This document shows, piece by piece, positions 8,046 through 16,100 of a DNA stretch of 64,000 bases. This stretch comes from Algoriphagus resistens. GTDB lineage: Bacteria > Bacteroidota > Bacteroidia > Cytophagales > Cyclobacteriaceae. Each line of letters starts with the position of its first letter. Position 1 is the stretch's first letter. A program made the position numbers and the translations under genes. Below the pieces are notes generated by a model, which was not told the DNA's origin, made no database searches, and saw nothing but the letters and a program-made list of their open reading frames with translations. The stretch spans positions 124,001 to 188,000 of the forward strand of contig NZ_LMXN01000006.1 in NCBI RefSeq assembly GCF_001442615.1, read 5' to 3'.

Positions 8046-8271
8046 AGTTCAATGAACTGCTCACTTTTCCATTGATCTGACTGAAATTAAACTTCCCGCT
8101 TGAGCCCACTGCGTTTATATTTCCCTCAAGATCTGAGATAGTAGCATTACCCGAAAAGATTTCCAACTCAACATTCCCTACAAGGTGAGTGGCGTTAATT
8201 TTGCCAGAGCTCAACTCCAAATCAATGAGTGGTGCACTGACATTAGCCAATTCCAAATTGCCCTAGCCCCC
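8046..8271 (-). pseudogene. Internal fragment of the DUF2807 lipoprotein gene (copy of 10225-10450)
   Basis: 226 bp with about four mismatches to 10225-10450. On the minus strand it still reads as SSGN-type beta-helix sequence (ELSSGKINATHLVGNVELE), but it has no signal peptide or proper ends. It is joined to the upstream repeat through a shared CCT, as if about 355 bp had been deleted from a duplicate of 9664-10450. Confidence 0.88.
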
Positions 8272-8487
8272 AAAAGAGGGAATATCGAATTTTTCTCTTC
8301 GAGATTTGCGGTTGCTGGCGGGTTTGTGTACTATATTGGAAATAAGTTAATTTGGTTTCAAATCTAAAATCACCAAAAGGTGTTGCCCCCTTGATTTCAA
8401 GAGATGAGAAATACTTTATAACGAGAATTTAACTGAAACGTCCCAAAACAACCTTTAGATTTATAGCGCCTATACCAAATCCATGCG

Positions 8488-8515
8488 TTGATTCCTAATA
8501 AAATATGTAAATTTG
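8488..8515 (+). promoter_or_regulatory. Bacteroidota-type promoter of the small partner gene
   Basis: TTG (8488-8490), a 17-bp spacer and an exact TAnnTTTG box, TAAATTTG (8508-8515). The spacing fits the Flavobacterium consensus. Predicted transcription start is about 8522, giving a leader of roughly 25 nt to ATG 8548. Confidence 0.6.
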
Positions 8516-8547
8516 TCATCAATAAAGTATAAATAAATTCAACTATC

Positions 8548-8760
8548 ATGGAAAGTAAGATAAAAGAGGAGGTCTTTCTAAAGAAAGGAAAAATGAAAAA
8601 AGATCTTTGTTATATGACTGCAGCTGAAAGGGTGGCGTGGAAAGAAAAAATGGGTAAAGAAATCCGCTCCCACTTGTTTTCTATTGGCCAACCATTGGTT
8701 TATCGAAAGAATGGACAAATGATTGCGGAATATGCCGATGGGCACATCGAAAAGGTTTAA
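8548..8760 (+). CDS. Small protein paired with zeta-toxin-like gene (putative antitoxin)
   Basis: A 70-residue charged protein with no membrane segment; recognisable parts are MTAAERVAWKEKMGKEIRSHLF and a C-terminal YRKNGQMIAEYADGHIEKV. The frame is intact and preceded by a good promoter. Its stop lies 2 bp before the first codon of the zeta-toxin-like frame, a spacing typical of a co-transcribed antitoxin/toxin pair. I do not recognise a named family. The antitoxin role rests on position only, as it does not resemble the three-helix epsilon antitoxin of Streptococcus in sequence that I can judge. Confidence 0.6.
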   Translation: MESKIKEEVFLKKGKMKKDLCYMTAAERVAWKEKMGKEIRSHLFSIGQPLVYRKNGQMIAEYADGHIEKV

Positions 8761-8762
8761 AA

Positions 8763-9425
8763 TTGGCTAAAATTTTTATCATATCAGGTCCTCCTGGAAT
8801 TGGCAAAAGTACGTCAGGCTCTTATTTTGTTCCAGAAAACTTAAATATTATTGACCCTGACCAAATTGCTCAACGCTATCGTGAACAAGGATTCTAAGAT
8901 TATAAGGATATTGGAAATTTGAAATTCAGCGACCTTATAAAAAGAGAATTAATTTCTGGAAGGGATTTTGGCGTGGAGCTTAATCTCGGCTTCCAAAGTC
9001 ATTATGACTTTCTAAAGTCCATAAAAAGCTTTAACCCTAATAATTCTGTTGAAGTAGTTCTTTTTCATACTGATGATATTTCACTATGTCTTGACAGAGC
9101 CAAGACCAGACATGAGCAGGGTCTTCATCTTGTTCCTCCAGAAACTATACAGGAGATGTATGATAATACCATTCCATTACTTAAAGAAAATCTACATTTG
9201 ACAACAAGTCTTTTGGCAATAGATGTTACAGCAAATGATATTGAGCCTGAACTAAGAATAAAATATAAGGATGATAGTACCAAACTCGAAGTCTTCGGGA
9301 GACAATCTATATGGATTGAAAAAGAATTAATACCCATTCTCCAGCTTGCTATTAAACAACGTTTAGAACTATCCCCAAACGAAACCAAAAAGGTTCCTAA
9401 ACATCGTCGTGGCCCTAAGCTGTAA
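8763..9425 (+). pseudogene. Zeta-toxin-like P-loop kinase with one in-frame stop
   Basis: Read from TTG 8763 the frame gives KIFIISGPPGIGKST (Walker A), then IIDPDQIAQRYREQGF, an in-frame TAA at 8895-8897, and the same frame continuing DYKDIGNLKFSDLIKREL to a stop at 9423-9425, about 220 codons in all. The family signature fits small zeta-toxin-like proteins (UDP-N-acetylglucosamine or nucleotide kinases), including ELNLGF and the RAKTRHEQGLH region. The TAA would be explained by one C-to-T change from CAA (Gln). No ATG is present near the start; ATTGGC may be a damaged ATGGC. Re-initiation at TTG 8919 would lack the P-loop, so the toxin is probably inactive, whereas its small partner is intact. 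Confidence 0.8.
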
Positions 9426-9663
9426 CACATTGCTATTTTCGTAACCTACCTTTTAAATGAAAAGTTTTACCTCTTCAAGACGAAAATCTTTCTAAGTTCA
9501 GTTCGGGGATTTTGCCACGTTCTATTCCAAGAAGACCTAAACAATCTGTATCCTTTAATGAAGAAAAGAACACGCCATCCTTAGCATGACAATTAAAGAA
9601 TGATGGTTTTTTCCACCCTTCATTTCAAAAGTAGCCCCCATCGAATTCGAATTTAATGGAAGG
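9426..9663. other. Non-coding stretch after the zeta-like gene
   Basis: No gene or structured RNA was recognised. It leads into the second copy of the 206-bp direct repeat. Confidence 0.4.
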
Positions 9664-9869
9664 CATACATTCCGGTTCAAGTCTTATAACCTGAACCTAG
9701 ATTAGTGCAGTCCTCAGACTGATCTGCCAGTCATTCATTGAGGTAAATTTCCTCTAGGGGAATAAGAATGTATAGTAGTTCTAGCTTCTGGAGGAGCAGG
9801 ATAACATAGGGCAGAAAAATAAAGGTAGAATAACACTAAACATCGTCCGCGTAAACCTCCACGTTCCCT
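9664..9869. repeat. Direct repeat copy 2 of the 206-bp intergenic segment
   Basis: Partner of 7839-8044 (about 94 percent identity, no gaps). This copy lies next to the intact DUF2807 gene and is probably the ancestral position. No open frame of interest is conserved between the copies. Confidence 0.9.
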
Positions 9870-9883
9870 GTGATTAAACTTAA

Positions 9884-9905
9884 AAACCCGGCCAAAGCCG
9901 GGTTT
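9884..9905 (-). terminator. Intrinsic terminator of the DUF2807 gene
   Basis: Stem AAACCCGGC (9884-9892) and GCCGGGTTT (9897-9905) with a 4-nt loop. On the minus strand it is followed by a T-rich tract. It lies 24 bp after the stop of the minus-strand gene. Confidence 0.85.
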
Positions 9906-9928
9906 CGGGTGATGTGAGCAACTCTTCA

Positions 9929-10873
9929 CTAATTCCTTATTTGGATGTTGCCACTGGAGACAACACCTGACACGGTATAAGGAGAACCGTTATTGATCTT
10001 TAAGGAGCCAGAAGAAGTACTTTCTCCTACTCTTAGATTTCCACTGGATGATTTTAAATCATAGTTGAAATCATCCAAATTGGAATCTGTCTGTATATCA
10101 AAATTACCCGAGGAACTTTCCAACCGCGTATTAGGTCCTAAGTAAGAATCTTCAACTGTATAGTTACCAGAAGATATTTTCAATTTCCCAATTTCTTTGA
10201 CACCGCTCAAGACGCCGTTACCTGAGTTCAATGAACTGCTCACTTTTCCATTGATCTGACTGAAATTAAACTTCCCGCTTGAGCCCACTGCGTTTATATT
10301 TCCCTCAAGATCTGAGATAGTAGCATTACCCGAAGAGATTTCCAACTCAACATTCCCTACAAGGTGAGTGGCGTTAATTTTGCCAGAGCTCAACTCCAAA
10401 TCAATGAGTGGCGCACTGACATTAGCCAATTCCAAATTGCCCGAGCCCCCGTCGAATTCAAATTCCTGGGAAGAAACATTTGTAATTAGGATATTTCCCG
10501 AACCGGCGTCTAAATCAATATTCATCAACTCTGGACCTGAAAGATTTAAATAGCCCCGATTGTTTCCTGCTCCAATGCCGCTTCTTTCCACTTCAATGAT
10601 CAGCTTATCCTGATCCACCCGATACTCAATAGAATAATTTCCTGGTCTGCTGGATTCCAAAGAACCAAGAAGCTGAACTGATTCAGCATTTTCATTTCCC
10701 TGATAGGTCACATCTAGAAATGAGGACTCTATTTCAATAGAAGTAATTCCAGAAAATTCTTCATTAATTGACTGGACTAACTCAAGGTCCGTATCGCAAG
10801 ATGTCAAAGAAGATAAAGCTAAACCCAATGTAAATAAAGCTAATAATCGAAATTTAATTTGTTTAGTTTTCAT
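9929..10873 (-). CDS. DUF2807 (GIN-domain) lipoprotein
   Basis: With start ATG 10873, 314 residues; a longer frame to 10936 adds only unlikely residues before the signal. A lipoprotein signal ends in the lipobox LTSC (cysteine near residue 26). The rest is a repetitive head domain with many S-S-G-N/K turns spaced about 18-22 residues (DLDAGSGN, DGGSGN, LSSGK, ISSGN, SSGKF, SSGNF). This is typical of the DUF2807 putative auto-transporter adhesin head domain, a right-handed beta helix. It is probably attached to the outer membrane and faces the periplasm or surface. A terminator follows. An internal 226-bp piece is duplicated at 8046-8271. The exact role in Bacteroidota is unknown. Confidence 0.85.
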   Translation of the reverse strand: MKTKQIKFRLLALFTLGLALSSLTSCDTDLELVQSINEEFSGITSIEIESSFLDVTYQGNENAESVQLLGSLESSRPGNYSIEYRVDQDKLIIEVERSGIGAGNNRGYLNLSGPELMNIDLDAGSGNILITNVSSQEFEFDGGSGNLELANVSAPLIDLELSSGKINATHLVGNVELEISSGNATISDLEGNINAVGSSGKFNFSQINGKVSSSLNSGNGVLSGVKEIGKLKISSGNYTVEDSYLGPNTRLESSSGNFDIQTDSNLDDFNYDLKSSSGNLRVGESTSSGSLKINNGSPYTVSGVVSSGNIQIRN

Positions 10874-10980
10874 AAACAGGTAGTCTTTTAAAATAAAATA
10901 ATGGTTTTTAACATTAACTAGTCTGCTTGCATACAACTATACGTTGATCCAAATGCCTCTGTTTCCCACGTTCAAATTAC

Positions 10981-10994
10981 TTGATCTAGATCAA
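10981..10994. promoter_or_regulatory. Perfect FNR/CRP-type palindrome
   Basis: TTGATCTAGATCAA is a perfect 14-bp palindrome that equals the FNR-box pattern TTGAT-N4-ATCAA. It lies about 108 bp upstream of the DUF2807 start (minus) and 195 bp upstream of ATG 11189 (plus), in the only intergenic region the two genes share. Regulation by a Crp/Fnr-family protein is an inference. Confidence 0.5.
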
Positions 10995-11188
10995 TCCGAA
11001 ATAAACAATCAACCATTCATTTTGGGCTTGAAATGGTAAACTCATTTTTTGTCCCATGGTTTGATCATTAACTTTACAATTCCTGATTTCTAAGAGTCAA
11101 ATCACTAGGCGCAGATTTTCAAATCACCTTTGGCAGACAAAGCTTAGACAGGTAACTTTATATTTACCCTTAGTTAAAATCTGTAAAA

Positions 11189-11506
11189 ATGATAGCAGAC
11201 ACTCCCGCCCCTCCTTATTATGCAGTGATTTTTTCGAATATCAGAACCGAAATAGAAGAAGGCTATGCAGCAACTTCTCTGGAAATGCTAAGGTTAGCAG
11301 AAACTCAGAAAGGGTATTTGGGGCATGAAAGTGTAAGAGAGCAATTGGGAATTACCATAAGTTACTGGGAAAGCCTGGATGCGATACGCAATTGGAAACA
11401 ACAGACTGATCACCTCCTAGCCCAAAGAATGGGACAAAAAAAATGGTATTCAGCTTACAAAACACGAATTTGTTTGGTAGAGCGGGACTATGGATTTGAG
11501 AAGTAA
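11189..11506 (+). CDS. Antibiotic biosynthesis monooxygenase (ABM) domain protein
   Basis: A 105-residue single-domain ferredoxin-like protein: YYAVIFSNIRTEIEEGYAATSLEMLRLAETQKGYLGHESVRE, then ITISYWESLDAIRNWKQQTDHLLAQ and a final YKTRICLVERDYGF. This is the usual pattern of stand-alone ABM proteins, which form dimers and may act as cofactor-free oxygenases or quinone/heme-linked enzymes. The substrate cannot be deduced. It is a single-gene transcript ending at a hairpin shared with the converging gene. The start ATG 11189 is the first in frame. Confidence 0.85.
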   Translation: MIADTPAPPYYAVIFSNIRTEIEEGYAATSLEMLRLAETQKGYLGHESVREQLGITISYWESLDAIRNWKQQTDHLLAQRMGQKKWYSAYKTRICLVERDYGFEK

Positions 11507-11508
11507 TA

Positions 11509-11555
11509 AAGGGCCTTAGCACTATAGAATAAACAAACTATCTGCTAAAGCCCTT
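11509..11555. terminator. Bidirectional terminator between converging genes
   Basis: Inverted repeat AAGGGC-C-TTAGCA (11509-11521) and TGCTAA-A-GCCCTT (11543-11555) with one mismatch and a 21-nt loop. It sits between the plus-strand ABM gene and the minus-strand gene ending at 11585. Confidence 0.6.
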
Positions 11556-11584
11556 ATAATCTATAATTGAGCCGCTTTAAACTA

Positions 11585-12157
11585 CTAAAAAGCATATCCC
11601 AGTCCGATTCCGGCATATAACGGCCAGAACCCATTGTTGTTGAAAATAGGGTTCAAATTGACTTTCCACATAAAACCACCGTCGGAAGGCATTCTTCGAT
11701 AGCCGAAGTTCAACACGCCCATCACGGACGGAGAACCATCTATATCCAAAATGAAACTGGTTCCAGAATTGCTTTCACTATGGGAGTCGCAGATATAATT
11801 GCCATTTTGATCATAATAGCAATTCTGATAGGTATAATCCTCGTTATCGAAAGCCAGGAAAGTCGCACCAAAGCCCACTTCAAAAAAATGATTTCCCTTG
11901 CCGTATAGTTTATTCACCATCACAGGAAGAGAGAAGAATGAATCCCCTTCTAAGGCATAGCCACTAAAACCAACTCTCATGCCCCAAGAATCCCGTTTTT
12001 CCTTATCAAATCGAAAATCATAATTAAAACTATAAGGTAAACCCACTCCCCCCAACTCCACATAAATTGCCTGGGTAGCCACTTTATTTTCTGCTTCCTG
12101 CCCTATTGCAAATTGACTTGACAATAGCAAAAGAAATCCGAGTACAATACACTTCAT
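11585..12157 (-). CDS. Predicted outer-membrane beta-barrel protein
   Basis: A 190-residue protein with a signal peptide (CIVLGFLLLLSSQFAIGQ). It has alternating hydrophobic/polar beta strands rich in Gly and aromatic residues (YVELGGVGLPYSFNYDFRF, HFFEVGFGATFLAF, LYAGIGLGYAF) and a terminal Phe, typical of small eight-stranded outer-membrane barrels. A predicted loop contains a tyrosine- and cysteine-containing stretch (YQNCYYDQNGNYICD) whose two cysteines could form a disulfide. No specific family was recognised. It is transcribed alone, divergent from the lipoprotein gene at 12289. Confidence 0.65.
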   Translation of the reverse strand: MKCIVLGFLLLLSSQFAIGQEAENKVATQAIYVELGGVGLPYSFNYDFRFDKEKRDSWGMRVGFSGYALEGDSFFSLPVMVNKLYGKGNHFFEVGFGATFLAFDNEDYTYQNCYYDQNGNYICDSHSESNSGTSFILDIDGSPSVMGVLNFGYRRMPSDGGFMWKVNLNPIFNNNGFWPLYAGIGLGYAF

Positions 12158-12288
12158 CTATACAGTTGTTTAAGATTTATTAATACGAATTAACGCAATT
12201 CACCGCAATAAGGGGCTTAGATTTGACTAAATTATATTGTTTAATCACTAAATTTCCCGAATCATAAAATAGGCAGCCTTTTAACTTT

Positions 12289-12888
12289 ATGAATAAATTT
12301 TTAAAAACCAAGAGCGTAAAAATGACTGCGGCAATTTTATCTGCCTACCTGTCTATGTTGGTTTTTGTGGCTTGTGTGGATGATCCTCAAATAAATCCTT
12401 TCGGTGAATGTGGAGGACCTTCCAATGTAAATGCTACCGATGTATCACTAGTTTATGAGCCGTACAAAAACAATCAGTTTGCGGTCGAAACCGATACAGT
12501 TAAACTTGAAGAGTTCAATGTCTATCTAAAAATTGCTTCCGAAACTATTGCACATGCCCCCTCTACAGGCAGTTTCCCTGGAGTGGCATACGCACTGTCC
12601 TGTGCTCCGAATTTAAATTTTCAAAATATCACAGGCATATCGATGACACTACTTGCGCCTTATGGGGACAAAGAGGCCGGTACAGATATTTCGAGTCTGG
12701 TAAAAACACATGATGACATCAAACTGTCCGATTTACGTGATTTCACTGGATCTACGGGGCAATATAGGCTTTCGGTTGATTTGCAGCCTGAAAACAAATC
12801 CCAATTAAAAACCAAGACCGTTTTGAAACTAAAAAATGGTTCAGAGAAAATTTTTGAATCCTCCTCACCCGTGCTTTTAACCAACTGA
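12289..12888 (+). CDS. Lipoprotein of unknown function
   Basis: A 199-residue protein whose N-terminal helix (MTAAILSAYLSMLVFVAC) ends in a lipobox-like VAC, so Cys29 is probably the lipidated residue. The mature part contains three further cysteines, one in GECGGP near the start and one in YALSCAP. It ends in strands with ordinary beta-sheet character. I do not recognise the family; small lipoproteins of this size are common in Bacteroidota. It lies 4 bp before the alpha/beta hydrolase gene, so the two are probably co-transcribed. A TAGATTTG box at 12218-12225 has no well-placed TTG. Confidence 0.65.
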   Translation: MNKFLKTKSVKMTAAILSAYLSMLVFVACVDDPQINPFGECGGPSNVNATDVSLVYEPYKNNQFAVETDTVKLEEFNVYLKIASETIAHAPSTGSFPGVAYALSCAPNLNFQNITGISMTLLAPYGDKEAGTDISSLVKTHDDIKLSDLRDFTGSTGQYRLSVDLQPENKSQLKTKTVLKLKNGSEKIFESSSPVLLTN

Positions 12889-12892
12889 TTTT

Positions 12893-13957
12893 ATGCTAAG
12901 AAAAATACTACTGGGCGTATTTGCCACTGCAATGGTTCTTGCCATCGTATATATGTTGGGTCCTAAGCTGAAGCATGAGGAATTAACGATTGAATTCCCT
13001 GAAGTACCTACCCGGATATCCGAATTGCAAAACTACCTGGCTCAAAGAGAAGATTCTGTAATTGGCCTCAAACCGGGCAATGAAGCTTATATTGTGTGGG
13101 CGGATAGTTTAAACAAGCGTAAGACTCCTTATTCAATTGTCTATATTCATGGTTTTGGTGCCAGTCCCATGGAGGGAGATCCTGTTCACAGATTTCTTGC
13201 TGCCCATTTTGGAGCCAATCTTTTTGTAACCCGACTCCCAGAGCATGGTATTAAGCGGGAAAACGGCATGGAATACATGAGCGCCCAGGCATTGGCAAAT
13301 GCTGCCGGGGAAGCATATCAAATAGGAAAAAGTCTTGGTGATGAGGTAATTGTAGTCGGCACCTCCATGGGTGGCGCATTGACTTTACTATTGGCAAGCC
13401 AGCAGCCAGACATCAAAGCCATAGCTGTTTATTCCCCCGCGATCAGGGATTACCAGGAACAGCTATCAGCGATCTTCAATCCTTGGGCACAAAAAATCAT
13501 GGAGAAGACAGCGATGAAAAAGTTGACTTATCAAAAGCGCGAAGGTGACAAAGCACTGTATTGGTCTGAATACTATAATATTAATGGGTATAAAAGCCTT
13601 GCAGTCATCATGTACAGCAACATGAACGAAGCTACTTTCAAAAAAATCAATCAACCCTTATTCTTAGGATACTATTACAAAGACAATGAAGCTCAGGACA
13701 TGGTAGTGTCTGTACCCAAAATGAAAGAAATGTATGAACAGGTATCTACACCTGCATCAATGAAGCGGGAAAAAGCATTTCCAAATTCAGGCGACCATGT
13801 GATAGGAAGTTCCATCACTTCCGGTGATTGGGAAGGAGTGCTATTCAGTACAATTGATTTCTTGGAAAATGTAGTGAACATTCCCCCTAAACCTGAATTT
13901 CAGGAAAAGATAGATGAGATGCTGGAAACCCAGGATTTAATGGAAAAAATCAAGTAA
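12893..13957 (+). CDS. Alpha/beta hydrolase, membrane-anchored
   Basis: A 354-residue protein with an N-terminal membrane anchor or signal (residues 4-22, no clear cleavage site), followed by an alpha/beta hydrolase fold. The oxyanion loop is IVYIHGFGASP (about 80-90). The nucleophile elbow is GTSMGG with Ser158, and the catalytic His is probably His302 in SGDHVIG. The acid should be an Asp in the segment around KDNEAQDMV. It resembles carboxylesterase/lysophospholipase-type hydrolases (serine esterase activity, natural substrate unknown). It is co-transcribed with the upstream lipoprotein and ends before a strong bidirectional hairpin. Confidence 0.8.
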   Translation: MLRKILLGVFATAMVLAIVYMLGPKLKHEELTIEFPEVPTRISELQNYLAQREDSVIGLKPGNEAYIVWADSLNKRKTPYSIVYIHGFGASPMEGDPVHRFLAAHFGANLFVTRLPEHGIKRENGMEYMSAQALANAAGEAYQIGKSLGDEVIVVGTSMGGALTLLLASQQPDIKAIAVYSPAIRDYQEQLSAIFNPWAQKIMEKTAMKKLTYQKREGDKALYWSEYYNINGYKSLAVIMYSNMNEATFKKINQPLFLGYYYKDNEAQDMVVSVPKMKEMYEQVSTPASMKREKAFPNSGDHVIGSSITSGDWEGVLFSTIDFLENVVNIPPKPEFQEKIDEMLETQDLMEKIK

Positions 13958-14053
13958 CAAATGAAATCGAGCATGACTCCAGCGTCACACACTGGGATGA
14001 TTATAATGCATGCGAGATTCCATATGACCGCTGAGAAATAAATAATAAACACA

Positions 14054-14090
14054 TGAAAAAGACCAAGATTAAATCATTTGGTCTTTTTCA
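14054..14090. terminator. Bidirectional intrinsic terminator
   Basis: Perfect 13-bp stem TGAAAAAGACCAA (14054-14066) and TTGGTCTTTTTCA (14078-14090), with A and T runs on the two arms. It serves the plus-strand hydrolase and the minus-strand polysaccharide locus that ends at 14101. Confidence 0.85.
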
Positions 14091-14100
14091 TTCTATTTCT

Positions 14101-16002
14101 TTATTCAAATTTCTTCCTGAAAGGTACGGTAGGAAGATCCAGGTTATTCACCAGATTCACCTCAGGATTGTCAGCCCAGGCATAACGGATCTCACCGGCT
14201 TCCACTCCCTGCGGAAGTGTGATTTTCACAGATTCTTTATCGTAAATGAAGGCTTCTACTTGTTGAAAATCCCCGTTTTCTTTGGCTGCAATGAATCCCT
14301 TCACCGCATCGCCTTCTGTTAGTTTCAAACCTTCACCTACTGAACTGAATTTGACAATCAATTCATTCCCCTTTCTTGACAGTGAGTCAAAACGCGGCCC
14401 AGAGGCAACATTCTTTTCACCATATGCCACTTTCCTTGCCTGTAACCAAAGTCTTTCACCTACATCCTTTTTATTTTTTGGATGGATATCATCGGCTTCG
14501 CCTATATCGATGATCGTGGCCATTCCCGTATTTGGAAGTTCCAAAGTCTGGGCCTGCGCTTCTCTTAGGAATGCCCAGTTACTTTCTGGCTGCACTTCTT
14601 TTCTCTCCATGAAATTGGCTAGCTGCACAAACAGGAACGGAAAATCGCCCAATCCCCACTTCTCTCTCCAGTTGGTAATCATGGCTGAAAAAAGCGCTTT
14701 ATATTCACCATGACGACCCGCATTACTTTCTCCCTGATACCAGATCACTCCCTTGATCGTATAAGTTGTAATCGGAACAATCATGGCATTGTACATCATT
14801 CCAGGCATCCAATTATACCATTCTACTTTTGGAAGATGTGGCTCTACTGTTGAATTGGAATAGGACCATGTCCCCTCCAGTGAAATTTTCTCACCTGACT
14901 GTAGCAGGTACATTTCTCCCTTCTGTCCTATTCTCGGTTGATTATTCCAGGTATTGATAGCGCGTACAGTTAAGACATTCGTCCCTTTAGCTAACATGTC
15001 AGCAGGGATTTCTATTTCCGGCACCGCAATTCCCCAGTCTTTGTAATGGAGCAATTTTCCATTCAGATACACGTAAGCCATCTGATCAATATAGGGCAAA
15101 TGAAGCATGAGGTTATCAACATTGGAAAGGGTAAACTTCTTACGGGCCCAGGCGATGTGCTCCAAAGGATTTGCTCCGGGCAAGTTGACTTTTCTCCAGC
15201 TGGAATCATCATAAGAAACCGAAGCCACATTCAAAGCTGTAAGAGAATCCGGCCTGCTGACCATAGAATCACGCCTGTGGCGGTTTGCATCATTCTCTTT
15301 TAGCTTAGCATCCCAACTTTCATTGTTTTCAATGACATCCTTTGCCTGCTCATTAAATGATCCCTCCATTTCTGCCAGAATCTCCACGTCAGTCCAACCC
15401 TCGACGGGAGTTCCTCCCCAATTGGATTCTATAATCCCTACCGGCACTTTCTTTTCCAGGTTATTCCGCTTCGCAAAAAACCAAGCTACCGCCGAAAAAT
15501 CCTTCATATTCACTGAATCAGCTACTTTCCACGCTCCTCCTACCACATCATCAAGCTCCACCGCACTATAAGAATTTGGAATCTTAAAAAAGCGGATCTG
15601 AGTGTTTCCTCCTTCCGAATATTCCTTTTCAGCTCCAATTACCTGAGATTTCAGCGTCCATTCCATATTGGATTGCCCCCCTGCCACCCACACATCGCCT
15701 ACATAGACATCATTGATTTTTTGTTGATTTACCTCCAACACAAAAGGACCTCCAGCAGGCAATTTGGGTAACTCTAAAATCCATGTACTATCTGATTCCA
15801 CAGTCCCACTTGTGATCGCGCCAGCCAAGCTCACCCGCACATTTTCACCCGGAATTCCTTTTCCCCATACTGAAATAGACGCTTCCCGCTGTACGACCAT
15901 TCCATCTCCAAAGAGTTTGGGCAAAAAAACCTGAGAATCAAATTTTGAAGACCCACAGGAAAAAATGAGTAAAAGGACTAACAACTTCAAGGTATTTCTC
16001 AT
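14101..16002 (-). CDS. Sialate O-acetylesterase-type carbohydrate esterase (SGNH), lipoprotein
   Basis: The preferred start is ATG 16002, because MRNTLKLLVLLLIFSC then forms a lipoprotein signal; ATG 16023 is an alternative. SGNH hydrolase blocks are visible: GGQSNMEW with nucleophile Ser111, VIWYQGESN (block III) and DDIHPKN with Asp504/His507. A jelly-roll insertion (about 290-390, with VDNLMLHLPYIDQMAYVYLNG) separates the first two blocks, as in the DUF303/SASA family. Members remove acetyl groups from sialic acids or plant polysaccharides. In this locus, beside GH9, removal of acetyl groups from a plant beta-glucan or hemicellulose is more likely. It is the last gene of the operon and ends before a terminator. 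Confidence 0.88.
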   Translation of the reverse strand: MRNTLKLLVLLLIFSCGSSKFDSQVFLPKLFGDGMVVQREASISVWGKGIPGENVRVSLAGAITSGTVESDSTWILELPKLPAGGPFVLEVNQQKINDVYVGDVWVAGGQSNMEWTLKSQVIGAEKEYSEGGNTQIRFFKIPNSYSAVELDDVVGGAWKVADSVNMKDFSAVAWFFAKRNNLEKKVPVGIIESNWGGTPVEGWTDVEILAEMEGSFNEQAKDVIENNESWDAKLKENDANRHRRDSMVSRPDSLTALNVASVSYDDSSWRKVNLPGANPLEHIAWARKKFTLSNVDNLMLHLPYIDQMAYVYLNGKLLHYKDWGIAVPEIEIPADMLAKGTNVLTVRAINTWNNQPRIGQKGEMYLLQSGEKISLEGTWSYSNSTVEPHLPKVEWYNWMPGMMYNAMIVPITTYTIKGVIWYQGESNAGRHGEYKALFSAMITNWREKWGLGDFPFLFVQLANFMERKEVQPESNWAFLREAQAQTLELPNTGMATIIDIGEADDIHPKNKKDVGERLWLQARKVAYGEKNVASGPRFDSLSRKGNELIVKFSSVGEGLKLTEGDAVKGFIAAKENGDFQQVEAFIYDKESVKITLPQGVEAGEIRYAWADNPEVNLVNNLDLPTVPFRKKFE

Positions 16003-16100
16003 AGAGCTTATAATTTCTTTCATGAATTTGCTTAAAAAATCTGAGACATCTAAACTAAATTCAAGTGAAGCGTAGCCCCTGACCAATTTCCTGGATTTTA

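Noticed and set aside
14101..16002. True sialic acid catabolism (because of the sialate-O-acetylesterase family name)
   Set aside because: No sialidase, N-acetylneuraminate lyase or epimerase is nearby, and the neighbours are GH9, SusCD and GH5, so a plant-glycan acetyl esterase is more likely.
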